Assembly: GCA_023411645.1 (NCBI GenBank)
Contig: JAEYON010000043.1
Coordinates: forward strand, 1 to 23,113
Direction of reading: 5' to 3'
Source: Bacillota bacterium
GTDB lineage: Bacteria; Bacillota; Clostridia; Acetivibrionales; DTU013
Length of the DNA stretch: 23,113 bases
This document shows, one piece after another, positions 1-8,453 of this stretch (its first letter is position 1; the number at the start of each line of letters is the position of its first letter). The translations under genes and the position numbers were made by a program. The notes below the pieces were generated by a model, which saw only the letters and a list, made by a program, of their open reading frames with translations, did no database searches and was not told the DNA's origin.

Positions 1-1501
1 TAATGGCGCCAATCAGCTTCCCCGGTAGACCTGATGTCGATGCAATGCTTTGTATGATATTTCCCGGCTGCACTTTGTCCTTTTTGCCAACATTGATGAA
101 CAGCCTGACATAGCCGGATTCTGCGCCGGTATCCTCTTCCTCATCAGCGTAAAAGCCAAAATCATCGATGACATCCCTCGCGGCATCGCCGCCGCTTGGC
201 TCAGAGGCCATCTTCAGCATTGCGGCAGCAATGTCGATAGGACTGATAAAGCTGTTTTCTCCGTTCAAAGTATTCATTTCTTCAATAGTTCTGACAATAT
301 AGTCGGAATATTTGACCAGGTTTCCGTCTTCAATGCACTTCTTTACAGAGCCCATGAACTTATTCATCTTGTTCTCTTCAACATCCATGAGCGTAGGTGG
401 TTTCATCGGCGTTATCACAGATTTGGTAAATCGCTGAATATCTCTTAACTGGTTGATCTCACGGCCGACGACAAAGGAGTAGGCCTTCCCTGCTCTTCCT
501 GCTCTGCCTGTCCTGCCGATTCTGTGTACATAGTACTCATCATCGCCTGGAAGGTCATAGTTGAAAACAGCCTCAACATCATCCACATCGATTCCACGTG
601 CCGCTACATCAGTTGCTATCAGTATATCAAACTGACCCTTCCTGAATTTGGCCATCACCTTGTCCCGCTGATCCTGCTTCATATCGCCGTGAAGAGCTTC
701 CGCAGCATATCCTCTGGACTGAAGCTCCGTGGCAAGGTCGTCCACCCGTTTCTTTGTATTGCAGAACACAAGTGCCAGCTTGATATCGTTGGCATCTATA
801 ATCCTCGACAGCATCTCCGGCTTTGCAGGATTGCTGACCATCAAGTAATATTGCTCTATGCTCGGGACTGTTAGTTCTTTATAAGTCACCTTCACGTAAA
901 CCGGTGACCTTTGATAGCGTTTGGTCAGATCTAATATCTCTTTGGGCATGGTTGCGGAAAAAAGGATCGTTTGCCTTTCCTCCGGAACATCCCTGAGAAT
1001 AGTGTCAATATCTTCGCGAAAGCCCATGTTCAGCATTTCATCAGCTTCGTCAAGAATGATCATTTTCAGGTGCTCAAGCTTCAGCGTATGCCTTCTCATG
1101 TGGTCCATGACCCTGCCCGGTGTACCGATTATGATCTGGGGACGGTTCTTCAAAGCACGAATCTGTCTGTCGATTGGTTGTCCGCCGTAAATTGGGAGAA
1201 TTCGCACTCCGCTTTTATACTTTGAAATGCTTTTCAATTCCTCAGATGACTGTATGGCAAGCTCTCTGGTAGGTGAAAGGATAAGTACCTGAATACCCTC
1301 TGATTCACGGTCCAGCATGCTGATGGCCGGTATGCCAAATGCACAGGTTTTCCCGGTCCCTGTCTGAGCCTGACCAATAATGTCTTTTCCCTCCAGTATG
1401 AGTGGAATAGCTTGAGCCTGAATTGGGGTTGCCTCCTCAAATCCAAGATCGTCTATTCCCCTCTGTATTTCTTCATCAATGTTCAGTTCTTTAAATTTCA
1501 T
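1..1501 (-). CDS. DEAD-box ATP-dependent RNA helicase with DbpA-type RNA-binding tail (C-terminus cut by window edge)
   Basis: ATP-dependent RNA helicase, expected to remodel structured RNA or ribosome assembly intermediates in the cytoplasm. Translating the minus strand from the ATG at 1501 gives the complete helicase core in order: Q motif (GFEEATPIQ), Walker A (AQTGTGKT), PTRELA, TPGR, DEAD box (LDEADEML), SAT (LFSATMP), and motif VI (HRIGRTGRAGR). A linker follows, then the start of a DbpA/CsdA-like RNA-binding domain (RLFINVGKKDKVQPG) that runs off the left edge, so the stop codon is not visible. A clean AAGGAGA lies just upstream of the start. The gene begins 27 bp after the nspC stop on the same strand, so it probably belongs to the same transcript. 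The family is certain; whether it is best called CshA, DeaD or DbpA cannot be decided without the C-terminus. Confidence 0.95.
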   Translation of the reverse strand, partial: MKFKELNIDEEIQRGIDDLGFEEATPIQAQAIPLILEGKDIIGQAQTGTGKTCAFGIPAISMLDRESEGIQVLILSPTRELAIQSSEELKSISKYKSGVRILPIYGGQPIDRQIRALKNRPQIIIGTPGRVMDHMRRHTLKLEHLKMIILDEADEMLNMGFREDIDTILRDVPEERQTILFSATMPKEILDLTKRYQRSPVYVKVTYKELTVPSIEQYYLMVSNPAKPEMLSRIIDANDIKLALVFCNTKKRVDDLATELQSRGYAAEALHGDMKQDQRDKVMAKFRKGQFDILIATDVAARGIDVDDVEAVFNYDLPGDDEYYVHRIGRTGRAGRAGKAYSFVVGREINQLRDIQRFTKSVITPMKPPTLMDVEENKMNKFMGSVKKCIEDGNLVKYSDYIVRTIEEMNTLNGENSFISPIDIAAAMLKMASEPSGGDAARDVIDDFGFYADEEEDTGAESGYVRLFINVGKKDKVQPGNIIQSIASTSGLPGKLIGAI

Positions 1502-1528
1502 ATAATTATACAACATCTCCTTTTCTCT

Positions 1529-2668
1529 TCATGACAATCGCGTCTTGAAGTCCTCATATCCAAACTTTTTTATTATCTTTACGCCTTCTTTATCGCTGTA
1601 CAGAGCGATCGCGGGCAGACCAAGCCCGTTGAAAGTATTGTTCTTGACCATAGTATAATGAGCCATATCGCAAAAAACTAATTTATCACCAGGTTTCAGC
1701 GGCTTTTTAAAGGAATAATCGCCGATGACATCTCCGGCCAGACATGTATTGCCCGCAAGTCTGTAAACGTAAGGATTTTCACCGGGCTTTCCGGCGCCTA
1801 CGATTTCCGGTCTGTACGGCATCTCCAGCACATCAGGCATATGACATGCGGCTGAAGCATCTAAAATCGCGACCTCCATACCGTTCTTCACAATGTCGAG
1901 GACGCCTGCCACCAGGAAGCCCGTATTGAGAGCGACCGCCTCGCCGGGTTCCAGATAGACCTTTACCCCATACTTCTCCTTAAAGAACATGATCGAACGA
2001 ATCAGTGTCTCAATATCATAATCATGTCTGGTAATATGATGTCCCCCGCCCATATTCAGCCACTTCATCCCTTTGATGTACCTGCCGAACTTTTCATCCA
2101 CCACCCTGACCGTCCGCTCCAGCGTATCGGAATTTTGCTCGCACATGGTATGGAAATGGAGCCCGTCAATGCCTTCCAGTTCATCCGGTCTGAAGTTTTC
2201 CAGCGTGACACCGAGGCGTGAGTGTCGGTAGCATGGATCATATATGGGTTTCTCAATCTCTGAGTACTCCGGGTTTATCCTGATGCCGCATTCGATTTTC
2301 TTTGAAGTGACAGCCTTTACCCTGCTCTTATATCTGTTCCATTGGTCAAATGAATTGAATACGATATGGTCGCTGTACTTTAAAATTTCGTCAAAGTCAT
2401 CATCGATGAATGCAGGCGCAAAGGTATGAACTTCGCCCCCCATCTCCTCAAATCCCAGTCTCGCCTCAAACAGCGAGCTGGAGGTAACGCCTTTGAGGTA
2501 TTTTTTTATTAAAGGATACACAGAGAACATGGAAAAACCTTTTTGCGCAAGGAGAATGCTGCAATCAGTCCTTTCCTGAACAGACCGCAATATCTCTAGA
2601 TTTTTTACAAGAAGCCCTTCGTCTACGACATAACAGGGCGTAGGCAAAGCATTGAAATCAATATTCAT
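1529..2668 (-). CDS. nspC: Carboxynorspermidine (carboxyspermidine) decarboxylase
   Basis: PLP-dependent fold-III decarboxylase that removes the carboxyl group from carboxynorspermidine or carboxyspermidine, the last step of the aspartate-semialdehyde-dependent polyamine route. The 379-residue length is typical. Visible hallmarks are the PLP lysine in LLAQKGFSMF (K43), the glycine-rich phosphate loop LNMGGGHH (about 204-211), EPGEAVALNTG (about 240-250), LDASAACHMPD (about 269-279), and the active-site Cys-containing loop NTCLAGDVIG (C309). The ATG at 2668 is preceded by ACAGGAGG at good spacing. The partner dehydrogenase is 169 bp upstream on the same strand. Substrate chain length (norspermidine or spermidine) cannot be read from sequence. 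Confidence 0.93.
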   Translation of the reverse strand: MNIDFNALPTPCYVVDEGLLVKNLEILRSVQERTDCSILLAQKGFSMFSVYPLIKKYLKGVTSSSLFEARLGFEEMGGEVHTFAPAFIDDDFDEILKYSDHIVFNSFDQWNRYKSRVKAVTSKKIECGIRINPEYSEIEKPIYDPCYRHSRLGVTLENFRPDELEGIDGLHFHTMCEQNSDTLERTVRVVDEKFGRYIKGMKWLNMGGGHHITRHDYDIETLIRSIMFFKEKYGVKVYLEPGEAVALNTGFLVAGVLDIVKNGMEVAILDASAACHMPDVLEMPYRPEIVGAGKPGENPYVYRLAGNTCLAGDVIGDYSFKKPLKPGDKLVFCDMAHYTMVKNNTFNGLGLPAIALYSDKEGVKIIKKFGYEDFKTRLS

Positions 2669-2837
2669 CGTGAGAAATCCTCCTGTAATCTGTCATCTGT
2701 CATCTGTATTCTGACTCCTATATCCTGCATCCTGTATCCGGTTCTCCGTCCTTTGTCCTTTATCATCGGCCCTTTGTCGTTCCGGCTCTCCGTCCTTTGT
2801 CATCTGCTGCCAATCTTCTGTCTACACACTCTCTTTC
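2669..2837. repeat. Short degenerate direct repeats in the spacer of the polyamine operon
   Basis: The gap between the dehydrogenase and nspC is strongly strand-biased (pyrimidine-rich on plus, purine-rich on the transcribed minus strand). It contains CTCCGTCCTTTGTC exactly twice (2744-2757 and 2788-2801), a partial CCCTTTGTC between them, two tandem TGTCATC heptamers (2691-2704) and TCCTGCATCCTGTATCC. It holds no convincing ORF. It sits inside a probable transcript and ends at the nspC ribosome binding site. Function unknown; slippage-prone microsatellite-like sequence is the simplest reading. Confidence 0.75.
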
Positions 2838-4049
2838 TCAATCAAGCAGCTCCGGTGAAAAATCCTCATGCCAGGGCAGCCCCCATTTATTTAAAGCCTC
2901 CATGAACGGATCCGGGTCAAATTCCTCGATATTGTATACGCCATGCTTATTCCACATGCCCTTCATGATCATCATAGCACCAATCATGGCAGGAACGCCA
3001 GTCGTGTAAGAAATGGCCTGTGATCCAACCTCGGCATAACACTGCTGATGATCGCAGACATTATACACATAGTATGTTCTGGGCTTCCCATCCTTAACTC
3101 CCTGGAAAATGCAGCCGATATTGGTTTTACCCTTCGTCCTCGGTCCGAGTGAAGCCGGATCAGGCAGCAGCGCCTTGAGGAACTGCAGGGGAATGATCTG
3201 CTTTCCGTCAAATTCAACAGGCTCTATTGATGTCATGCCGACATTTTCCAATACACGCAGGTGATTGAGATAATTGTCTGAAAAAGTCATCCAGAACCGG
3301 ATCCTCTTCACGCCCTTTATGTTTATTGCAAGTGACTCGATTTCCTCATGATGCAATAAATAAATATTCTTGGGTCCTATCTGCGGGAAGTCATAGATTT
3401 TTTTCACTGCCAGTGGCTTTGTCTCAATGAACTCACCATTTTCAAAATAGCTTCCGTTGGCTGTGATTTCGCGGATATTGATCTCGGGATTGAAATTTGT
3501 CGCAAAGGGATAACCGTGATCCCCCGCATTGGCGTCGAGAATATCAATGGAATGGATTTCGTCAAAATAATGCTTCTGTGCATATGCGCAGAAAACCCCC
3601 GTCACACCCGGGTCAAAGCCGCTTCCCAGCAGTGCGGTGATGTGGGCCTTTTGGAACTTCTCCCTGTATGCCCATTGCCATTTGTACTCGAACTTTGCCA
3701 CATCCGGCGCCTCGTAATTTGCCGTATCCAAATAATGTACCCCTGTTTCAAGGCAGGCATCCATGATCGTCAGATCCTGATACGGAAGAGCTACATTAAT
3801 AACAATCTCCGGCCCGAAGCTCCTGATCAAATCTACGACCTGCTCAGTCCTGTCTGCGTCCACCTGCGCCGTATGAACCTTTGTACAACTTGTCCCCATT
3901 CTGTCGTCAATGGATCTCTTTATTGCGTCACATTTGGCCAGTGTTCTGCTGGCTATGCATATTTCCTCGAAAACATCCGGATTTTGAGCACATTTGTGAG
4001 CAACCACGCTGGCGACTCCACCTGCTCCTATTATCAATGCTTTGCCCAT
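2838..4049 (-). CDS. Carboxynorspermidine dehydrogenase (saccharopine dehydrogenase family)
   Basis: NAD(P)H-dependent enzyme expected to condense aspartate semialdehyde with a diamine (diaminopropane or putrescine) to make carboxy(nor)spermidine, the substrate of the adjacent NspC. The 403-residue protein opens with a Rossmann loop (ALIIGAGGVASVVAHKC), followed by IASRTLAKCDAI and the saccharopine-dehydrogenase-type C-terminal region (LLGSGFDPGVTGVFCAYAQK, about 142-161; YPFATNFNPEINIRE). The ATG at 4049 has GGCAGGAGGAAG just upstream. It is the first gene after a good minus-strand promoter, then nspC and the helicase follow. Homology to saccharopine dehydrogenase alone would be ambiguous; the nspC neighbour makes the polyamine assignment strong. 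Confidence 0.9.
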   Translation of the reverse strand: MGKALIIGAGGVASVVAHKCAQNPDVFEEICIASRTLAKCDAIKRSIDDRMGTSCTKVHTAQVDADRTEQVVDLIRSFGPEIVINVALPYQDLTIMDACLETGVHYLDTANYEAPDVAKFEYKWQWAYREKFQKAHITALLGSGFDPGVTGVFCAYAQKHYFDEIHSIDILDANAGDHGYPFATNFNPEINIREITANGSYFENGEFIETKPLAVKKIYDFPQIGPKNIYLLHHEEIESLAINIKGVKRIRFWMTFSDNYLNHLRVLENVGMTSIEPVEFDGKQIIPLQFLKALLPDPASLGPRTKGKTNIGCIFQGVKDGKPRTYYVYNVCDHQQCYAEVGSQAISYTTGVPAMIGAMMIMKGMWNKHGVYNIEEFDPDPFMEALNKWGLPWHEDFSPELLD

Positions 4050-4085
4050 ATTCTTCCTCCTGCCTGTTTCACAATCGTTTGATTA

Positions 4086-4114
4086 ATTATACAGAAAAAA
4101 CAATGGTGTAACAA
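4086..4114 (-). promoter_or_regulatory. Promoter of the carboxynorspermidine operon
   Basis: On the minus strand TTGTTA (4109-4114) and a perfect TATAAT (4086-4091) are separated by exactly 17 bp, 37 bp upstream of the dehydrogenase ATG. The intergenic region is shared with the divergent xylR-like gene. Confidence 0.65.
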
Positions 4115-4224
4115 TAGATACCCACCGTATTCATTAGCATAAACAGAAGTTGCAGCATTTAAGCAACGGAATGCAAATATTTCATGGATATATATAGTTG
4201 CAAAAAATACGGTGTTGAAATAGA

Positions 4225-4263
4225 ATTGTTACTAGCCAAATGACAATTGGTAGCAATCAATTG
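4225..4263. promoter_or_regulatory. Possible operator in front of the xylR-like gene
   Basis: Just upstream of the repressor start there is an imperfect dyad (ATTGTTACTA on the left, TTGGTAGCAAT on the right) and two CAATTG hexamers (4245-4250 and 4258-4263). ROK repressors often control themselves, so this is a plausible autoregulatory site, but symmetry is incomplete and it does not match the palindrome at 5538. Confidence 0.3.
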
Positions 4264-4287
4264 ATAAAAGTGTGGTGAACAGATGGA

Positions 4288-5412
4288 ATGTACGACTCCA
4301 ACATAAGCATCGATATAAAAAAAATAAACCGGAACCGGATTTTCAGGTTGATTTACAAAAAGGGGCAGCTCTCCAAGCAAGATATCGTGCATGCCCTGAA
4401 CATAAGCTTGCCTACGATCAATCAGAATCTGAAGGCACTAATGGAATCAGACCTCATCAGGGATGAAGGTTGTTTTGCTTCCACAGGCGGTCGCAAAGCC
4501 CGTGCAATTAGCTGCAACCCCTCCGCAAGGTTCTCTATCGGAGTTGATATCACAAAAAAGCAAATTGCAGTCGCAGCAATTGATCTGTGTGCCGCCATCG
4601 TTAAAAGTATACATGTTCCCATCGCTTTTGAAAATACGAAGGAGTACTTCAGATCTGTTGGAAAATATATTGAGCAGTTCACACAGGATTTGCAGATTGA
4701 CAGATCAAGAATCCTTGGAGTTGGAATTTCAGTACCGGGCCTGCTCTCGGAGGATCATCAGAAGATAAACTATTCCTCCGTTCTGGGCTTTACCGGTGGA
4801 AGTCTTGATAGTTTTGCCGAGTTTATTCCCTACCCGTGCGTCCTGAGCAACGACGCCAGCGCAGCGGGGCTCGCGGAGCTGTGGAATTGTGATCAGGCGA
4901 ATAATGTCGTATACCTTTCTTTGAGCAACAGCGTAGGCGGAGCAATTATGCTGGGTAAAAAATTCTACCCCGGAGAAAACCAGCGCAGCGCGGAGTTCGG
5001 TCATATGACCATCGTACCAAAAGGCATCCGCTGCTATTGCGGTCAATACGGCTGTGTGGATGCCTATTGTAATGCAATGGTTCTTTCAGGTGCTGCAAAC
5101 GGGAGCCTGGACGACTTTTTCGAGCAGCTTGCTACAGGAAGCCTTCATCACTGGAATATCATGAAAAAATATTTACATTATCTTGCTTTGACGGTGAATA
5201 ATCTCAGGATGCTATTTGATTGCCGGATTATCCTGGGCGGATATGTTGGAAGCTATATGGAACAGTATATTGAACTCCTCAGAAAAATGACGGTGAAGCA
5301 CAATTCATTTGAAAATGATGGCAGCTATTTGTCTGCCTGCAGATACAGGAAGGACTCTTCTGCAGTAGGCGCAGCGTTACTTCATATAGAGGCCTTTATC
5401 AACAGCATATAA
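4288..5412 (+). CDS. xylR: ROK-family transcriptional repressor, XylR-like
   Basis: Cytoplasmic sugar-responsive repressor. The 374-residue protein has an N-terminal winged helix (about 14-60; QLSKQDIVHALNISLPTINQ) of the MarR/XylR type, then a ROK (repressor, ORF, kinase) domain from about 83 on: GVDITKKQIAV, GVGISVPGLL, LSNDASAAGLAE (D189), and the ROK zinc signature with H239 (EFGH) and the CYCGQYGC cysteines C249/C251/C256. It lacks a clean kinase-type phosphate loop, as usual for repressors. The Shine-Dalgarno is weak (GTGGTG). It sits directly upstream of a polyol dehydrogenase and a GH43 beta-xylosidase, which points to xylose or xylo-oligosaccharides as inducer; the symbol rests on that context. 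Confidence 0.88.
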   Translation: MYDSNISIDIKKINRNRIFRLIYKKGQLSKQDIVHALNISLPTINQNLKALMESDLIRDEGCFASTGGRKARAISCNPSARFSIGVDITKKQIAVAAIDLCAAIVKSIHVPIAFENTKEYFRSVGKYIEQFTQDLQIDRSRILGVGISVPGLLSEDHQKINYSSVLGFTGGSLDSFAEFIPYPCVLSNDASAAGLAELWNCDQANNVVYLSLSNSVGGAIMLGKKFYPGENQRSAEFGHMTIVPKGIRCYCGQYGCVDAYCNAMVLSGAANGSLDDFFEQLATGSLHHWNIMKKYLHYLALTVNNLRMLFDCRIILGGYVGSYMEQYIELLRKMTVKHNSFENDGSYLSACRYRKDSSAVGAALLHIEAFINSI

Positions 5413-5498
5413 ACTGAACCCATTAAAATATCAGTGTGATTCGATTCTTTTCATATTTTTCCTGCAGTAAGTTGACGCTATCAAACGCCTGACGCTTA

Positions 5499-5527
5499 TT
5501 GACTTTTTACCAAATAACCTCTATTAT
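5499..5527 (+). promoter_or_regulatory. Promoter of the dehydrogenase-xylosidase operon
   Basis: TTGACT (5499-5504), 17-bp spacer, TATTAT (5522-5527). One mismatch in each hexamer. It is 73 bp upstream of the dehydrogenase ATG and immediately upstream of the palindrome at 5538. Confidence 0.65.
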
Positions 5528-5537
5528 AAAATTAGAT

Positions 5538-5564
5538 ACTTTTGTAAAGTAGTTTTATAAAAGT
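5538..5564. promoter_or_regulatory. Imperfect 27-bp palindrome, candidate XylR operator
   Basis: The outer arms ACTTTTGTAAA and TTTATAAAAGT are reverse complements with one mismatch in 11; the left half also contains a perfect inner dyad ACTTT-TGT-AAAGT. It covers roughly +4 to +30 of the predicted transcript, where a bound ROK repressor would block RNA polymerase. The assignment to the adjacent repressor is inference. Confidence 0.5.
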
Positions 5565-5600
5565 TATTCAAATAATTTTGTGAAGATGGAGGTGTTTTTT

Positions 5601-6635
5601 ATGCAAAAAGCATTGTTTATGACTGGAATTAATAAGCTGGAACTGCGTGACATTGAAATGCCAAAGGCAGAAAAAGACCAGGTTATTGTGAAGATGGAGT
5701 ACGTCGGTATTTGCGGTTCAGACGTACATTATCTTGAGTATGGTAAAATAGGTGATTTTATTGTTGAAGGAGACTTCATTCTAGGACACGAGTGTGCCGG
5801 AACAGTCGTTGAGGTTGGATCGGATGTTAAAACACTTAAAAAAGGCGACCGCGTCGCACTGGAGCCGGGCTGCACATGCGGGCATTGTGAATTCTGTAAA
5901 TCAGGTAAATATAACCTTTGCCCTGATGTTGAGTTTCTTGCCACACCTCCGTATCAAGGCTGTTTGAAAAACTATATCGCTTTCCCGGAAAACATGTGCT
6001 TTAAGCTGCCCGAAAACGTAACCACAAAGGAAGGCGCACTAGTTGAGCCATTATCAGTGGGAATCCATGCAGCAAGACAGGGAAATGTATCCTTGGGCAA
6101 CAGTGTTATTATTTTTGGCGCAGGATGCATCGGGCTTGTTACTCTGCTTGCGTGCAAGGCATTTGGCGCAGCCGATATTACGGTAATAGATGTTATTCCT
6201 AAAAGGCTTGAGTTTGCAAAAAGACTCGGTGCAACAAGAGTATTCAACGCAGCGGAATGTGATGTGCTTAAAGAAATCGATGGCTTTACAGAAGGTAAAG
6301 GCGCCGATATTGTCATTGAGACAGCTGGTACGGCAAAAACCTATTTTCAGACCTCCTATGCCGTCAAAAGAGCCGGAACCATTGTGTTGGTAGGACTTGC
6401 TCCGCAGGATATTATCGAATTCAACTTTGCCAAGCTGATGAACAAGGAAGCACAGATCAAAACTGTATTCCGCTACAGAAACATCTATCCTCAGGCTATC
6501 AATGCAATTGCGCAAGGACTGATCGATGTTAAGTCAATCGTCACACATGAATTTGATTTTGAGGATAGCGAAAAGGCGTTTAGTTTTGCAATAAACAATA
6601 AAAATGACGTTGTAAAAGCAATAATAAAGTTATAA
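5601..6635 (+). CDS. Zinc-dependent polyol dehydrogenase (xylitol/sorbitol-dehydrogenase-like)
   Basis: Medium-chain dehydrogenase that would interconvert a polyol and a ketose (for example xylitol and D-xylulose) with NAD. I start at ATG 5601 (344 residues) because GGAGG at 5588-5592 is ideally spaced; the upstream GTG/ATG in the same frame would bury that site. Catalytic zinc ligands C38 (GICGSD), H63/E64 (GHE) and E149 (EPL) are present, as are the structural zinc cysteines C93, C96, C99 and C107. The nucleotide fold shows FGAGCIG (172-178) and an acidic residue (D197) at the end of the second strand, favouring NAD over NADP. It follows a XylR-like repressor and precedes a beta-xylosidase, so a pentitol substrate is likely, but arabitol or sorbitol cannot be excluded. 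Confidence 0.88.
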   Translation: MQKALFMTGINKLELRDIEMPKAEKDQVIVKMEYVGICGSDVHYLEYGKIGDFIVEGDFILGHECAGTVVEVGSDVKTLKKGDRVALEPGCTCGHCEFCKSGKYNLCPDVEFLATPPYQGCLKNYIAFPENMCFKLPENVTTKEGALVEPLSVGIHAARQGNVSLGNSVIIFGAGCIGLVTLLACKAFGAADITVIDVIPKRLEFAKRLGATRVFNAAECDVLKEIDGFTEGKGADIVIETAGTAKTYFQTSYAVKRAGTIVLVGLAPQDIIEFNFAKLMNKEAQIKTVFRYRNIYPQAINAIAQGLIDVKSIVTHEFDFEDSEKAFSFAINNKNDVVKAIIKL

Positions 6636-6675
6636 GTGTTTGTACCTAGAAAGATTTTGACAGGAGAAAAGTGAT

Positions 6676-8310
6676 ATGATAAAAAATCCAATTCTTCCAG
6701 GTTTTAATCCCGATCCGGCTATTATCCGCGCCGGCGATGATTACTATATTGCCACCTCTACCTTTGAATGGTTCCCGGGCATTCCCATTTACCACTCAAA
6801 GGATCTGGTGCACTGGAAACTGATCGATTATGCACTGAAAACAAAACGTCATATCGATTTATCCCGCCTTCAGCCTTCAAAAGGCGTATGGGCCCCTTGC
6901 CTGACCTGGTGCGAAGAGGAAAAACTCTTTTATGTGCTCTATTCTAACGTTTATAACTCTAACCGACTGCAATTTGATGTTGACAACTTCCTGATCTGGT
7001 CCGAAAGCATCCACGGTCCGTGGAGCGATCCTGTCTATATCAATTCCAGTGGTTTTGACGCCTCTCTGTTCCATGATGATGACGGCAGAAAATGGGTCAG
7101 TAATCAGGAGAGAGATTTCCGCCCGGGACATGAGACTAAACGCCCAATAGTTTTGCAGGAATATTGCCCGAAGCAGAAAAAGCTCATCGGAGCCCCGGTT
7201 CGTCTGACCTATGGTGCAACGGAACGAGGCTTTACCGAAGCGCCTCACATTTATAAGCGTAACGGCTGGTATTACCTGATAACTGCAGAAGGAGGCACAG
7301 GATACGGACATTGTGTTGCACTGCTCCGCTCAAGAGAGATCACGGGGCCTTATGAAAGCTGTCCGCACAATCCTATTATCACCTCCAATTCCCAGGATTT
7401 TGCCATGGATCCCGTAGTAAATTATTCCATGACCCATTTATACAACCCGGACGTTATCATTCAAAAAGCCGGGCATGGGTCGCTGGTGGAAACGCAAACA
7501 GGACAGTGGTATATTGCACACTTATGCGGCAGGCCTGTCATGCCGCAGAAAAGGTGCGTGCTTGGCCGTGAGACTGCTATCAAGCAGGTTGAATGGACTG
7601 ACGACGGCTGGCTGCGTATGACTGATGGTACAAATATCGCAAAAGACACTACACCGGCCCCTGATCTTCCGTCTCACCCGTTTCCAAAGGAAGATGCGCG
7701 TGACGATTTTGACAGTCCTGTGTTGAATCTCCATTTCAGCACTCCGCGCAATGAAATTACTCCTGACTGGGCGGATCTTACGACACGTCCGGGCTATTTG
7801 CGCCTGCGCGGCCGTGAATCTCTGACAAGCTATAGCAATCCCAGCCTGATAGCACGCAGGTTAACAGCATTCAATGCTGTGGTAACTGCTAAGTTGGATT
7901 TTGCAGCCGACTACTATCAGCATCTTGCCGGAATTACGTGTTATTATGAGCCCTCAAATTACTACAGTATATACAAAACTTTCAATGAGGAGCTTGGCAA
8001 AAATGTAGTCGCAATAAGCGGATATGTTAATAAGGAGTACACTAACGGCGAAAACGCCCTTGCAGTGGTAGAAAAAGATGCTCCAGTTTATTTGAGAGCG
8101 GAAATCATGACAGATAAGCTGCAATTCTTATTCAGCACGGACGGTGATCATTTCGAAAAGCTGGGACCTGTTTTTGACATGACGACTCTTTCTGATGAGG
8201 CAGTTGATTACGGCGAATTTACCGGAACCTTTGTCGGCATGTTTGCTCAGGATTCTCATACGAGAGAAAAGTATGCGGATTTCGATTTCTTCGAGTACCG
8301 TGAGGTTTGA
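6676..8310 (+). CDS. GH43 beta-xylosidase
   Basis: Inverting glycoside hydrolase that releases xylose from xylo-oligosaccharides. There is no signal peptide, so it should act in the cytoplasm on imported oligosaccharides. The 544-residue protein has the five-blade propeller catalytic domain with FNPDPAI (D13, general base), D128 (GFDASLF, pKa modulator) and E188 (FTEAPHIY, general acid), matching the triad known for the Selenomonas-type SXA enzymes. A C-terminal beta-sandwich domain (from about 335 on) completes the active site in this subfamily. AGGAGAAAAGTGAT precedes the ATG. The gene is 40 bp downstream of the dehydrogenase and probably co-transcribed. Some relatives also show alpha-L-arabinofuranosidase activity. 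Confidence 0.93.
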   Translation: MIKNPILPGFNPDPAIIRAGDDYYIATSTFEWFPGIPIYHSKDLVHWKLIDYALKTKRHIDLSRLQPSKGVWAPCLTWCEEEKLFYVLYSNVYNSNRLQFDVDNFLIWSESIHGPWSDPVYINSSGFDASLFHDDDGRKWVSNQERDFRPGHETKRPIVLQEYCPKQKKLIGAPVRLTYGATERGFTEAPHIYKRNGWYYLITAEGGTGYGHCVALLRSREITGPYESCPHNPIITSNSQDFAMDPVVNYSMTHLYNPDVIIQKAGHGSLVETQTGQWYIAHLCGRPVMPQKRCVLGRETAIKQVEWTDDGWLRMTDGTNIAKDTTPAPDLPSHPFPKEDARDDFDSPVLNLHFSTPRNEITPDWADLTTRPGYLRLRGRESLTSYSNPSLIARRLTAFNAVVTAKLDFAADYYQHLAGITCYYEPSNYYSIYKTFNEELGKNVVAISGYVNKEYTNGENALAVVEKDAPVYLRAEIMTDKLQFLFSTDGDHFEKLGPVFDMTTLSDEAVDYGEFTGTFVGMFAQDSHTREKYADFDFFEYREV

Positions 8311-8453
8311 AGATAAGAATTGATATAGGGTAATTTGCAAACTCATTTATAAATAGGCTCTTTTCGTATATATTGTGGGTAAATCAATAGGTTATTCTGT
8401 AATCAAAGGAAGATATATAATGTGTTAGATTTAGCTTGGCTGTAGTTAGAAAT
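8311..8453. other. AT-rich intergenic sequence without recognised features
   Basis: Between the GH43 stop and the first 24-bp repeat of the following element. I see no ORF and no GC-rich terminator here. The hairpin element that follows may itself end transcription between the two convergent genes. Confidence 0.5.

Noticed and set aside
50..1446. Several plus- and minus-strand ORFs overlapping the helicase region
   Set aside because: They are shadows of the helicase reading frame, which carries all conserved motifs continuously from 1501 to the edge.
5413..5600. Catabolite-responsive (cre) element before the dehydrogenase gene
   Set aside because: I looked for TGNAANCGNTNNCA-like sites; nothing matched well enough.
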